Assembly (NCBI RefSeq): GCF_000332495.1
Contig: NZ_AOGW02000012.1
Span: forward strand, 1-45,553
Direction: 5' to 3'
Length of the DNA stretch: 45,553 nt
From: Leptospira terpstrae serovar Hualin str. LT 11-33 = ATCC 700639
GTDB lineage: Bacteria > Spirochaetota > Leptospiria > Leptospirales > Leptospiraceae
The first letter of the stretch is position 1. Each line of letters begins with the position of its first letter. Positions 17,171 through 25,254 of this stretch are shown here, piece by piece. The notes under the pieces are model-generated. The model saw only the letters and a list, made by a program, of their open reading frames with translations, was not told the origin of the DNA and searched no databases. Both the position numbers and the translations under genes were made by a program.

Positions 17171-17395
17171 TTAGGATTTTTCGTTATTTTTAATTTCAAA
17201 CGGAATGTTGAGCTTAACACAAAGTAATAAAATGTGTTCTAGGGAACAATTTGTGTCTTCGTTTGTTATTATTTTGTGAATTTGCGATTTGGATATTCCC
17301 GTAATAGATTCGATTTCTCTCAGAGAGCTTCTTTCTTCTTTGATTTTACTCTGAAGTTTTCGAATTAAGCCTAATTTAGTCTTGGTAATATCCAT
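17171..17395 (-). CDS. Small HTH protein (XRE-like)
   Basis: 74 residues. The central part REIESITGISKSQIHKIITN is a helix-turn-helix with the usual SKSQIHKI recognition helix, and the LEHILLLCVKLNIPF tail is typical of Cro/C1-type proteins. It is probably a DNA-binding antitoxin or repressor without a partner next to it. No clear ribosome site; the 360 bp to the divergent gene at 17756 would hold promoters for both. Confidence 0.6.
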   Translation of the reverse strand: MDITKTKLGLIRKLQSKIKEERSSLREIESITGISKSQIHKIITNEDTNCSLEHILLLCVKLNIPFEIKNNEKS

Positions 17396-17755
17396 TTGTC
17401 TATTTGATTCAAAGTTTGAATCACACTTAACCCAATTTTCTCCAAATTCTTCCCTTAATCCTTAAATTCGATTAGAAATTAAATCCCTGATCTGCCTATT
17501 TTTTGGACAATTACTCGGGAATTTTCTGATTAATTAGCTCCCCTCATGAATTTAAAGTTCGCTCCTTAAAACTAGACTTCTAGTTACACCAGAACTTCAT
17601 TTTTAATAAAGTGCATTTCCACTAAAATCATGGATTTCGGTCCAATTTAAGTTTAAATTTTAAAAATTTTGAAATTGTTGCTAAAGATTCCAATCCCGAT
17701 TCAGAAAAAAATTTTGAAGGGATATAATAGTTTAGTATTTCAGAAGGAGAATTAA
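17396..17755. promoter_or_regulatory. Divergent intergenic region
   Basis: 360 bp between divergent genes. On the plus side a -10-like TATAAT lies at about 17722-17727, with AGGAG just before ATG 17756. No convincing -35 at the right spacing was found. Confidence 0.4.
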
Positions 17756-18460
17756 ATGAAAACTACAACCCAATTTAATGACGCAATTAAGGAATTCGAT
17801 AATCTAGTTAGTAATTCAAATTTCAAGAATTATAAGAAAGTATTGAATGTATTTCGATTAGGCTCGGATGCAGATAGTCAAGCTCAACATGAAGTGATGG
17901 AAGACTCAATTCGAAAAGCCTTTTTGGAGTTAGAAAAGTCTTTGTTTAGAAATCTTTATGAGGATTACTCAATTAAATTCTCAGAATCGATACCATGTTT
18001 ACCTCGTCTGGTTTTTCGTATTCAGAATGACTCATTTTTTTTCGGTGATCCATATCTTGTTGTAATTACTTACATTCCAGAGCAGTATCTACTCGCACTT
18101 CACTCAATGTTTGAAGTAAAATTTAAAAATTTCTCCAGTCATAATTATGCGAGATTAACAACGAAAGTTTATTTTGATTTTCAGAAGTTTGATAATAAAG
18201 TCTGTCAGATGTTCAAGGAATACTCAGATTTTTTTGAAACATTAAATCCAAGAACATTCTTTCGAAAAAGCCTCTCAAAAGTTCAGTTCGTTGATCAAAA
18301 AGCTTCTTCTAGTGAAAATTCTTTGAAAATTGCAAAGAAGCTTCATGAGGCGTTAGATCAGTCAATCCAAAGCTCTGAGAAAGGTATAACGATTGAGATA
18401 AACCCAGAAATAAGGAAAAAAGTAGAAAAGCTAAGAAGTGAACTTATTAGTGCTGCTTAG
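17756..18460 (+). CDS. Unknown protein
   Basis: 234 residues with a strong ribosome site (AGAAGGAG 6 nt before ATG) and coding-like composition. No family recognised. The protein is soluble: a helical N-terminal third (KEFDNLVSNSNFKNYKKVL), a beta-rich middle (LPRLVFRIQNDSFFFGDPYL) and a charged helical C terminus. It converges on the tyrosine recombinase gene, with only 19 bp between the stops. Confidence 0.6.
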   Translation: MKTTTQFNDAIKEFDNLVSNSNFKNYKKVLNVFRLGSDADSQAQHEVMEDSIRKAFLELEKSLFRNLYEDYSIKFSESIPCLPRLVFRIQNDSFFFGDPYLVVITYIPEQYLLALHSMFEVKFKNFSSHNYARLTTKVYFDFQKFDNKVCQMFKEYSDFFETLNPRTFFRKSLSKVQFVDQKASSSENSLKIAKKLHEALDQSIQSSEKGITIEINPEIRKKVEKLRSELISAA

Positions 18461-18479
18461 TTGATTTATGAAGAACTGT

Positions 18480-19163
18480 TTAGACTCTTTGCTTTGGCTG
18501 ATACCAGAGTAGAGAGTTTCCTGGATTGAAATAAGGACGAGTGTAAAAGTTTGAAGTCGTATTAGGAGATGTGTGGCCTAAGATTTTTTGGGCTGCGATT
18601 GATCCAAATTGATCAAATATTTTCTGCCCAACAGTGTGACGGATGGAATGAGGATGTATTTTCTTACCTGCAGCAGTCTTTACATCCCAATTTCCAATTA
18701 TCATCTGTAAACCACGTGTAGAGAGAGGAATTCTCTCTTTTCTATTCTTCATCAAAAGAGTTAAAATAAAGTAATCTGAGCAAATATCACAGCTTTCATG
18801 ATACTTTCTGACTTCTTCCAGTATTTCTTCTAAAATGACCGCATAGCCCACCGATCCACCTTTCTTTACATATCTGACAATCTTCTCTCCTTCCGGAGAT
18901 TCGATAATGCTTGAAAACCGTAAGCTAACTAATTCCTTTGCTCTCAAAGCAGTTGAAGAAGCGAGAAGAAAGATAACCCTATCACGATACTCTTTTTCAG
19001 TTTTTGGCGAAGAGAAACGCTCTGCTAGAGAGTGCATCGTTTGATCAGTAAGTCCTTTACCAATCATCGTCCCATACGCGTTCTCAATATTCTTAAGTTT
19101 GTTGGAAAATCTTTGATTACTTTCTGTTTTTAAAAAGAGTGTTTTTAAATTTTTCATTAACAT
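18480..19163 (-). CDS. Tyrosine recombinase (phage-integrase family)
   Basis: 227 residues from the ATG at 19163, which has GGAGGG 9 nt upstream; the longer start at 19187 lies in a palindrome. All catalytic positions are present: Arg I in STALRAKELVSLRF, Lys in the VKKGG hairpin, HSIRH (box II), LGHTSPNTTSNFY with the His/Trp position and the Tyr nucleophile (FYTRPYF). The N-terminal DNA-binding part is short (about 90 residues), so it is smaller than XerC/D (about 300). The extra helix that marks integron integrases is not seen, so it is not an obvious IntI. It may move this region or resolve replicon dimers. Two palindromes upstream are candidate core sites or operators. Confidence 0.85.
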   Translation of the reverse strand: MLMKNLKTLFLKTESNQRFSNKLKNIENAYGTMIGKGLTDQTMHSLAERFSSPKTEKEYRDRVIFLLASSTALRAKELVSLRFSSIIESPEGEKIVRYVKKGGSVGYAVILEEILEEVRKYHESCDICSDYFILTLLMKNRKERIPLSTRGLQMIIGNWDVKTAAGKKIHPHSIRHTVGQKIFDQFGSIAAQKILGHTSPNTTSNFYTRPYFNPGNSLLWYQPKQRV

Positions 19164-19176
19164 TGTCGCGAACCCT

Positions 19177-19202
19177 CCAATGTCCATTTATGTGGACATT
19201 GG
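19177..19202. promoter_or_regulatory. Inverted repeat at recombinase start (copy 1)
   Basis: Perfect 10-bp arms CCAATGTCCA (19177-19186) and TGGACATTGG (19193-19202) around a 6-bp centre. The inner TGTCCA-N6-TGGACA recurs at 19338-19355. Two arms with a 6-bp spacer match the geometry of a tyrosine-recombinase core site, but an operator is equally possible. Confidence 0.75.
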
Positions 19203-19337
19203 CAATAATGTCAATGCTTCCCAATTCAAGATGGCCAGATGGTGGTGGAGACTCAATCCGAAAGCCTATCAATGCAAAAAGGTGAACTATAAAGTGAAAA
19301 TTGCGAATTTGATTTGAATTTAATATATTGAATCATG

Positions 19338-19355
19338 TGTCCATAATAGTGGACA
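19338..19355. promoter_or_regulatory. Inverted repeat upstream of recombinase (copy 2)
   Basis: TGTCCA-TAATAG-TGGACA, the same arms and the same 6-bp spacing as copy 1, 157 bp further upstream. Confidence 0.7.
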
Positions 19356-19469
19356 GTGTTCACTTCCGAATATCTAAACAATTTAGGTTCCAAAATTCAC
19401 AATATTTCGGAACCTATCCGGCATTTGGTGCCCAATTCTATATTCATTAAAGAGAATATCTTCTAATAT

Positions 19470-19584
19470 GAACTTTTTTGATTTTTTTATAAATTTTTTA
19501 AGTTTATTTGATACGATTTCGAAATTCAGGGATATAATAAATACATAGGGAAAGAAAATTTCGATTCGGACTGCCTTATCGGAA
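19470..19584. repeat. 115-bp direct repeat, copy 1
   Basis: Matches 21936-22050; the inner 87 bp (19498-19584) differ at only 3 positions. It includes TTGATACGATTT, a TATAAT box and CGGACTGCCTTATCGG. In the second copy it is the leader of the HUH-helicase gene. Here it precedes a short remnant of the same gene. Confidence 0.85.
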
Positions 19585-19616
19585 ATCAATCCTTAAATTT
19601 TTTGATTTGAGCCCAC

Positions 19617-19682
19617 TTGGGCGAAGCAATGCCTAAAAGAATTAAAATAAATACAAAGAAATTACAAAACAATCCTTTATAA
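19617..19682 (+). pseudogene. Remnant of the start of a Rep-like gene
   Basis: 22 codons reading LGEAMPKRIKINTKKLQ..., similar to MGEALLKLKINTKRYF at the start of the 677-residue protein at 22091, and preceded by the same leader repeat. The frame stops at 19680-19682. It shows that a second copy of the HUH-helicase gene began here and was lost. Confidence 0.6.
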
Positions 19683-19764
19683 CTTTACCAATACGTTCAA
19701 ATTTGATTATCTTATGACTCTAAATAATTCCTAAACAATGAAATAAACTCATTCCTCTTAATTT

Positions 19765-20694
19765 CTACCAACCTAGCCTCTTCGCTCTCTCTTCCACCAA
19801 TTTCACATAATCTTCAGTCCCTGATTGCCAAAATGGGTATTCTTTAATCGTATCCACGAGCAATGGAACTTTCATCTCAATATTCTTGAGAGTTCTATCT
19901 ATAACTGCATCTGAAAGACCAATTGTTCTCCCAAAAGCCCTAAAATCTTCTAATTCTATCTTATTTTTCTTACCATTCAAGGTCAGGGCAAGTTCTTCGT
20001 TATCTTCCTTAAAAAATAACTTCACAGCCAATAAATCATATGCAGGAGCCAATTTAATTCGACCCTCTAAATCAGTTTGAATCGAAAAGTTCTTTAAGTG
20101 CATGTCGGAATTTCCAGTTAGAAAAGAGAAAACGATCATTTCAAAAAAGCGAACTACATCAATACCAGGTGATGTAGTATTTTTTTTGATCCAACGACCA
20201 ATTGACTCATAAGATCCTTTGTATTTATCTTCTGTCAGTCTTTCTGTTAATTGGCAAAAATCTTCCTGGGCAACTTTCGTGTTCTTTTCCCGATCAAATC
20301 TTTTTGTGATATAAGCTAACTCTCCTGATTTCAATCTAATAAGAGATGAAATGGCCACAGAAAAGGAAAATTCCTTAGCTAGTAACATCGTAAGATGTTC
20401 GTTTTCAGGTAAATGTGCAAAATCATCTGAAGGAGGTTTGAGAATAAAATCACCCTTAATGCCAACAATAGTGAGTCTTGAGTGATTATTTTGAGAATCG
20501 TCGAGATCAAGTGATACTTTTGACTGAACTCCAGCTACACTTATTCTTGACTCAATGTTGATCTTCGCCAAATCAAATATCGATTTCAGATCAATATCAA
20601 ATTCAGGTATCTGATTTTTCCCGAACAAAAGTTTACTACATTGAGGATGAAAGTCTCTTTCACTTTCCTTTGCACATAGTAAACAAAATTTCAT
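19765..20694 (-). CDS. hipT: HipT-like kinase toxin (HipA core domain)
   Basis: 309 residues from ATG 20694, which overlaps the hipS stop (ATGA) with GGAG 7 nt upstream; a longer start at 20730 lies inside hipS. The N-terminal CLLCAK...HPQCSKLLFG matches HipA-family C-terminal halves that lack the N-subdomain. The Gly-rich loop ISVAGVQSK is at 51-59, the ATP lysine at ILKPP (86), the catalytic loop GNSDMHLKNF at 184-193 and the metal Asp in APAYD (210). HipT phosphorylates a tRNA synthetase (TrpRS in E. coli) and stops growth. The second serine of the Ser-x-Ser loop of E. coli HipT is Ala here (S-V-A). It is encoded after hipB and hipS in one operon. Confidence 0.88.
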   Translation of the reverse strand: MKFCLLCAKESERDFHPQCSKLLFGKNQIPEFDIDLKSIFDLAKINIESRISVAGVQSKVSLDLDDSQNNHSRLTIVGIKGDFILKPPSDDFAHLPENEHLTMLLAKEFSFSVAISSLIRLKSGELAYITKRFDREKNTKVAQEDFCQLTERLTEDKYKGSYESIGRWIKKNTTSPGIDVVRFFEMIVFSFLTGNSDMHLKNFSIQTDLEGRIKLAPAYDLLAVKLFFKEDNEELALTLNGKKNKIELEDFRAFGRTIGLSDAVIDRTLKNIEMKVPLLVDTIKEYPFWQSGTEDYVKLVEERAKRLGW

Positions 20695-21014
20695 TTGGTT
20701 TCTCCAACTACACTGACAGCTCCAATGCAATCTTCACAAACAGTGAGTAGAATTCCAAATCTATCCCTTCTATCAAGTCTCCAAATATTTTGTGTGAGAT
20801 TCAGTAACCATCCTTCAGGGATGAGACCATCAAAAAAAGGAAATAGAGTCTTTGAAATGTATGCTTCTTTTTGTTTTGGGAAAGTGAAGCTGATTGGGGG
20901 ATAATTATTATTGTTTAGATAACTTTCATCGTATTGGAAAACATACCCATTCTCACTTTCGAAAATCTCACCAGCAAATATCTCCCGAAAGAAAACCTTT
21001 CCTTTACGATTCAT
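20691..21014 (-). CDS. hipS: HipS-like antitoxin (HipA N-subdomain 1)
   Basis: 107 residues from ATG 21014 (two more in frame from 21020). It is the separate N-terminal subdomain of HipA: GKVFFREIFAGEIFES, YPPISFTFPKQKEAYISKTL, FFDGLIPEGWLLN and the closing DCIGAVSV. In HipBST modules this piece is a separate small protein that inhibits HipT. It overlaps hipB by about 11 bp and hipT by 4 bp, so the three are co-translated. Size matches known HipS (about 100). Confidence 0.88.
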   Translation of the reverse strand: MNRKGKVFFREIFAGEIFESENGYVFQYDESYLNNNNYPPISFTFPKQKEAYISKTLFPFFDGLIPEGWLLNLTQNIWRLDRRDRFGILLTVCEDCIGAVSVVGETK

Positions 21015-21228
21015 CGACATTCCCTTTCGGTATAGGAACTGGGCTTAATTTGGCACCAAATGCTTCTAGAACCTGATTTACTTTGTCCATGCGTAAAGAT
21101 GCCTTACCTTGCTCTAAATCTCTGATAAAGCGTAAACCAACGCCAGTCATACGCGCTAAGTCCTCTTGGGTTAAGGAATTCTTCTTTCTTTCCCCTTTAA
21201 CGAAATCAGATAAATCACCTTGAGCCAT
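21004..21228 (-). CDS. hipB: HipB-like HTH repressor
   Basis: 74 residues. An XRE helix-turn-helix lies at about 19-40 (LTQEDLARMTGVGLRFIRDL). It is the first gene of the hip operon and should bind the operators just upstream. The first operator begins 4 bp before the start codon, so bound HipB would block both promoter and ribosome site. In HipBST systems HipB boosts neutralisation by HipS and autoregulates. Confidence 0.88.
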   Translation of the reverse strand: MAQGDLSDFVKGERKKNSLTQEDLARMTGVGLRFIRDLEQGKASLRMDKVNQVLEAFGAKLSPVPIPKGNVDES

Positions 21229-21231
21229 TTC

Positions 21232-21330
21232 TATACCTTATCGGGTATAAATCTTAGAAAGTAAAGTCAAAATATACCCGATCGGGACTATCTTGATTCA
21301 AAATTGAACAATTATACCCGAAAAGGTATC
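21232..21330. promoter_or_regulatory. Three operators for the hip operon
   Basis: Three 18-bp palindromes TATACC-N6-GGTATA: 21232-21249 (perfect arms), 21273-21290 (right arm GGACTA) and 21313-21330 (right arm GGTATC). Centres are 41 and 40 bp apart, about four helical turns, so dimers would stack on one face. The pattern resembles E. coli hip operators (TATCC-N8-GGATA). Confidence 0.88.
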
Positions 21331-21388
21331 ATTTTTTAGTTAAAATGACTATCTTTGGTGTCTTTAAGCAAGAATTAAGGAGAAAAAG

Positions 21389-21424
21389 ATGAATGAAAAT
21401 TACCTAATCAGAAAGCTTACCTGA
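21389..21424 (+). pseudogene. Gene start remnant opposite the hip promoter
   Basis: A good ribosome site (AAGGAGA, 21377-21383) precedes ATG 21389, but the frame (MNENYLIRKLT) stops after 11 codons. The following 300 bp carry stops in all frames. Probably the 5' end of a lost divergent gene; a leader peptide cannot be excluded. Confidence 0.4.
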
Positions 21425-21935
21425 AAAACTTCAATATGGTATTTGATGAATAACTAAAACTCTCCAAAACAAAGACAGTAAGTTCCGTTGATAAATTAGA
21501 ATCTAAAACAAAACTCCATAGCACCAACATCTCCTTCATCATCTATTACGCATATCAGCCTTACTTCCCTACTCAAAGAAATTCAGTGATTGAGATAGTT
21601 CAGGCAAACAGACGAAACTATCTTTACTCTATAAAAACTACTTAAGCCATTAAACTACTATTTCTAAGAAAGTAGATTCCAAGTTGTGAATCGAGAGTAA
21701 TTCACTAATTCAATGAACTTGTAAAAATTCCACAGACTATACTCTATTGCCTAAGTTCTCGAAGAAAGAACAGCTATCATCCAACTGCAAAAACAAGAAG
21801 CCAATTAATCTTGTTGAAAAATCGAGATTTAGACTTCATCAACTTCATGATTTTGTAAAATTAACTCTTCTGAAGATTCTTTACTGTGTGTTCACACTAA
21901 AACATACATTCAAGATGATGAATATTCGTAAACGT
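21425..21935. other. Stretch without a supported gene
   Basis: A 76-codon frame at 21747-21977 has poor composition, no ribosome site and runs into the leader repeat, so it is not called. Nothing else seen. Confidence 0.4.
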
Positions 21936-22050
21936 GAACTTTTTTTAACATTTTTAAAAAATATTAAGTTTATTTGATACGATTTTGAAATTCAGGGATA
22001 TAATAAATACATAGGGAAAGAAATATTCGATTCGGACTGCCTTATCGGAA
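21936..22050. repeat. 115-bp direct repeat, copy 2 (leader of the HUH-helicase gene)
   Basis: Second copy of 19470-19584. It contains TTGATA (21974) and TATAAT (21999), spaced 19 bp, a possible weak promoter, and ends 41 bp before the start codon. If the downstream protein is a replication or transposition initiator, this is the natural place for its origin. Confidence 0.85.
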
Positions 22051-22090
22051 TTCTTACCCCAGAAAATCAATATTTGAAAGGAAACTGCAT

Positions 22091-24124
22091 ATGGGCGAAG
22101 CATTACTTAAACTAAAAATTAACACAAAAAGATACTTTTTAAATGAATTCACCAAGGAAGTAGACTCAATTTTAAATAAGACAGAATCGCTAAACTACAA
22201 ACCTTGCTTCATCACTTTTAACCCTATTTTACCTCCAAACCATTTCTTAGAGGCCAATCCATTAGAACATTTTGTAAGTAACGCGTTCCAAAATGTAGAA
22301 AACAAATATCTTAACAAAAACTTACCTTGCTCAGAACGAAACAAACTCTACTTAACCTTTCCCAGAATTTCATTTATTCATGGTAATGACAAATTTAACA
22401 CAAATAATCACATCCATACCTTGGCAATGCTACCTAGTTGTTTAATTGAAGAATTAGAGAATAAATTCCAATCAATATTACATTCGATTGATTATTTTAA
22501 GAATGCCAATCCAAATTTTCATCAAAATAGATATTTTGGCTCTAGTCATGAATTCTTAAGCTATGTTTTAAGAAATAGCTATAATAGTGAAAATACATCT
22601 GTTTCAGATATTTATCTCGAATCTAGTTCAAAATTAACATTCGGTCAAGCTAGACAAAATCACCAACATAAATATTCAGAGGAAGATTTTCTCTTTTTTC
22701 ATAAGGCGATTTACCCTCGTATTTCCTCCAATTTTCCTTCTCTAACACTAACTGATGCTAGACAACAGCTTAAAGACGAATTATCTAAAATCATCGAAAA
22801 TCCAACCAAAAAAGTCACAGTCTTAAAATCAGCGGTAGGAATCGGAAAATCATATTCATTAAATCAATTACGAATTCTATATCCAAAAAAAAAGATTCTA
22901 GTATTAGTGAAAAGACGTGAAAATTTAGGTGATTACAATAATTACACCTCTCTTCCAAATCTACCTTCTGAAGTTGAAGAATTTATAGAAGATAAATCTA
23001 AAAACTCTATATTCTCTCGCAAATGGGTAGAACATTTAAAGCCGCAGAATAAAAAAGAATTCTTAATCAAAGATTTATATGAAAGTCATAAAATAGAGAC
23101 TGAAGAAATTATCAGAAATGAAAATTTCATAGTGACGACACATTCAAAATTCTTCTCCAGCCCACTAAAAACTGAAAATTTTGATATAGTTATTTTTGAT
23201 GAGTGTATCGTAGACTCTTATCTAAAATCTGAAATTTCTAATTGCCGAATTGATGAATGCCTAAAAATAATAAACACCAATCATTCCCATAAATTACGAG
23301 AAGAACTAAGAAAATTAAGGATTGGAAATACGCTCACATTATCTCTTACAGACTTCGAAAAAAATGAAATCAATAATATCTTAAATTTACACTTTTCAAA
23401 TCCAACAGAATTCTCGAATAATTTCCCAAATATAAAAGCTAAAGAATTAAAATTCTTAAAACACTTATTAGACATAGTTCATATTTATAAGGCAGAAATT
23501 GGATATCAATTACTGATAGAAAACAAGTTGCCTAACAATAACAAATATCTCGTTTTATCAGCTACACCAGCAGAAATATTTTATGAAAATAAATTTTGTG
23601 AAAACTATGAACTTAAAAGTCTAAAGTCACCAAAATTCATGGCAAAATTAACGACTGACTCAAGTAAAAACATAACAAAAACTGATCTTTCAAATCCAAT
23701 AATAAAAGAACAAATATTGAAATCAATTGATGAGTATAAACAAAAAGGTTATAAAGTAATCTCTTATTTATGCCTTGATTCAGAATTACATTTTCAGAAG
23801 ACAACCTCAAATAATGATTATGAAGGTGAAAATCTATTGATACTCGGCACACCACTTAAATCACCTGAATATTTCTCTCTACTAGTTCATGCGCTAGGAA
23901 TCGGAAGCGTTAAAGATTGTGATTTTGAAAACATTAAGAGAGAACGAATAAAATTCAAGAATGGAACAGTTTACTTTTACAATATCTCGAGTAAAAGTGC
24001 TATAAATGAAATATACTATGAATTAGCTAAGAATGATATAATTCAAGCAATTGGAAGACCAAGACCGCATGAGCATAAAACTCATATCATTCTTTGGTCT
24101 GCTGTTGAGATCGATTTTGAATAA
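22091..24124 (+). CDS. HUH-endonuclease / SF2 helicase fusion (Rep-like)
   Basis: 677 residues with GAAAGGAAA ahead of the ATG. The N-terminal 165 residues carry a Rep-type HUH pattern: motif 1 FITFNP (40-45), motif 2 NHIHTLAML (His 107 and His 109) and a motif-3 candidate FLSYVLRN (Tyr 158). The rest is an SF2 helicase: motif I SAVGIGKS (247-254), motif II VIFDEC (367-372), motif III LSATP (489-493), motif V NLLILGTPL (581-589) and motif VI QAIGRPRP (652-659). HUH enzymes nick one strand and join to its 5' end to start rolling-circle replication or transposition, and a helicase then unwinds. The HUH call rests on three short motifs. A strong hairpin terminator follows. Confidence 0.65.
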   Translation: MGEALLKLKINTKRYFLNEFTKEVDSILNKTESLNYKPCFITFNPILPPNHFLEANPLEHFVSNAFQNVENKYLNKNLPCSERNKLYLTFPRISFIHGNDKFNTNNHIHTLAMLPSCLIEELENKFQSILHSIDYFKNANPNFHQNRYFGSSHEFLSYVLRNSYNSENTSVSDIYLESSSKLTFGQARQNHQHKYSEEDFLFFHKAIYPRISSNFPSLTLTDARQQLKDELSKIIENPTKKVTVLKSAVGIGKSYSLNQLRILYPKKKILVLVKRRENLGDYNNYTSLPNLPSEVEEFIEDKSKNSIFSRKWVEHLKPQNKKEFLIKDLYESHKIETEEIIRNENFIVTTHSKFFSSPLKTENFDIVIFDECIVDSYLKSEISNCRIDECLKIINTNHSHKLREELRKLRIGNTLTLSLTDFEKNEINNILNLHFSNPTEFSNNFPNIKAKELKFLKHLLDIVHIYKAEIGYQLLIENKLPNNNKYLVLSATPAEIFYENKFCENYELKSLKSPKFMAKLTTDSSKNITKTDLSNPIIKEQILKSIDEYKQKGYKVISYLCLDSELHFQKTTSNNDYEGENLLILGTPLKSPEYFSLLVHALGIGSVKDCDFENIKRERIKFKNGTVYFYNISSKSAINEIYYELAKNDIIQAIGRPRPHEHKTHIILWSAVEIDFE

Positions 24125-24135
24125 TATTGGAAAAC

Positions 24136-24172
24136 AACAATACCTCTAGAAATCAATTCTAGGGGTATTGTT
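24136..24172. terminator. Bidirectional hairpin between convergent genes
   Basis: Arms AACAATACCTCTAGAA (24136-24151) and 24157-24172 pair over 16 bp with one G-U, around a 5-nt loop. Located between the stops of the HUH-helicase gene and the minus-strand gene ending at 24186; it can serve both. Confidence 0.75.
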
Positions 24173-24185
24173 ACAATTTAAATCA

Positions 24186-25205
24186 TTATGAATTAAGCTT
24201 AAATTTTTCAGGAGATAATTGCTTAAGAACTTCTTCTCTGAATTCAAAATACTCAGGATACTCACTTTTAGCTAACTCTACTATTTCTGCTTTCTTACGA
24301 ATCTTTTCTTCATTTGCTTTATGTTTTTGATTATATTCATCCAGAAGAATCTGATATTTTTCTTCTTCTTTTCTCAACTCTGCTTCGTGTTCAGCAATTA
24401 AAGATTTATTAATTATTTCAATTTGTGCTTTGGTTTTATATTTTTTTATTCTTTGATAAGCAAAATAACCTGGAATCAAAACCGAAGGTATATGATAAAA
24501 ATACAAATATTCCAAATAGTATGTGCCCTCGAAAGCATTTCTTGTTGTGTCTGTGATTCTATAACTAAAATCACTTAACCAAATGATAAAAAAGAAAATT
24601 GCAATAAAAAATGGGAAGCTATATTTTGATTTATACTTAACTGGTTCTTTTAGAGCCACAAAAGTTTTTTTCGGTGCTTCTAATTTTACAAGTTCAACTG
24701 ATTCTTGGGAACTAATTCTGAGCTTATTCAAACCAGATTTTAAATACTCTTTTTCGAATTTCTTTACCTCTTCCTGTTTTTCCTTTAGCATTTTCAGTTG
24801 CTGTCTTGCTGCACGTTTATCGTCTAGATTGTCTAAATCTTCAATAGCCTTTTCTATATAATGAACAATGGGAATGACATCAAAATTTAAAAATGAATAT
24901 CTCTCTACCCCACTTTCTAAATCAGATACATTCTCGATAATTGTCTCAGTAGCAAATATGAACTTTCTTAAAAATTTCTGTTCTTGCTTCGCCACTTCCT
25001 CTCTAAGCTTTAATTCTAACTGCTGCAATGCAATTTGGTTTGCCTGTTCCTGAGCAAGTTCCATCTGTCTTCTCAGGTGCATAATTTGCTGGTTTTGCTC
25101 CAAAGAAGCGTTAAGTAAAGCTTCCGTATTTCTTTTTGTTGAAGCTGTATTTGCTGTGTTATAAATATCTAAAAAAGTATTAAATCCACCATTTGATCCC
25201 GACAT
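24186..25205 (-). CDS. Coiled-coil membrane protein
   Basis: 339 residues with AGGAGGAGA just before the ATG. Long heptad-type helices lie at about 40-85 (MELAQEQANQIALQQLELKL) and 120-155. Two membrane helices (about 198-213 SFPFFIAIFFFIIWLS and 227-252 around YLYFYHIPSVLIPGYF) are followed by another charged coiled coil (265-320). No family recognised. It looks like a membrane-anchored scaffold with cytoplasmic coiled-coil ends. It is the first of three minus-strand genes with gaps of 49-69 bp, possibly one unit with the two secreted proteins upstream. Confidence 0.7.
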   Translation of the reverse strand: MSGSNGGFNTFLDIYNTANTASTKRNTEALLNASLEQNQQIMHLRRQMELAQEQANQIALQQLELKLREEVAKQEQKFLRKFIFATETIIENVSDLESGVERYSFLNFDVIPIVHYIEKAIEDLDNLDDKRAARQQLKMLKEKQEEVKKFEKEYLKSGLNKLRISSQESVELVKLEAPKKTFVALKEPVKYKSKYSFPFFIAIFFFIIWLSDFSYRITDTTRNAFEGTYYLEYLYFYHIPSVLIPGYFAYQRIKKYKTKAQIEIINKSLIAEHEAELRKEEEKYQILLDEYNQKHKANEEKIRKKAEIVELAKSEYPEYFEFREEVLKQLSPEKFKLNS

Positions 25206-25254
25206 TCTCTCCTCCTAACTGTTTGAATAAAATATTTTTAAGTTCGAAACCTAA

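Noticed and set aside
18480..19163. Tyrosine recombinase as the integron integrase
   Set aside because: It has the general R/K/HxxR/Y residues but is short and lacks a visible IntI-specific insert; it lies beyond the array's end on the opposite strand and has its own palindromic sites.
21747..21977. 76-codon ORF before the HUH-helicase gene
   Set aside because: No ribosome site, low-quality composition, ends in the leader repeat.
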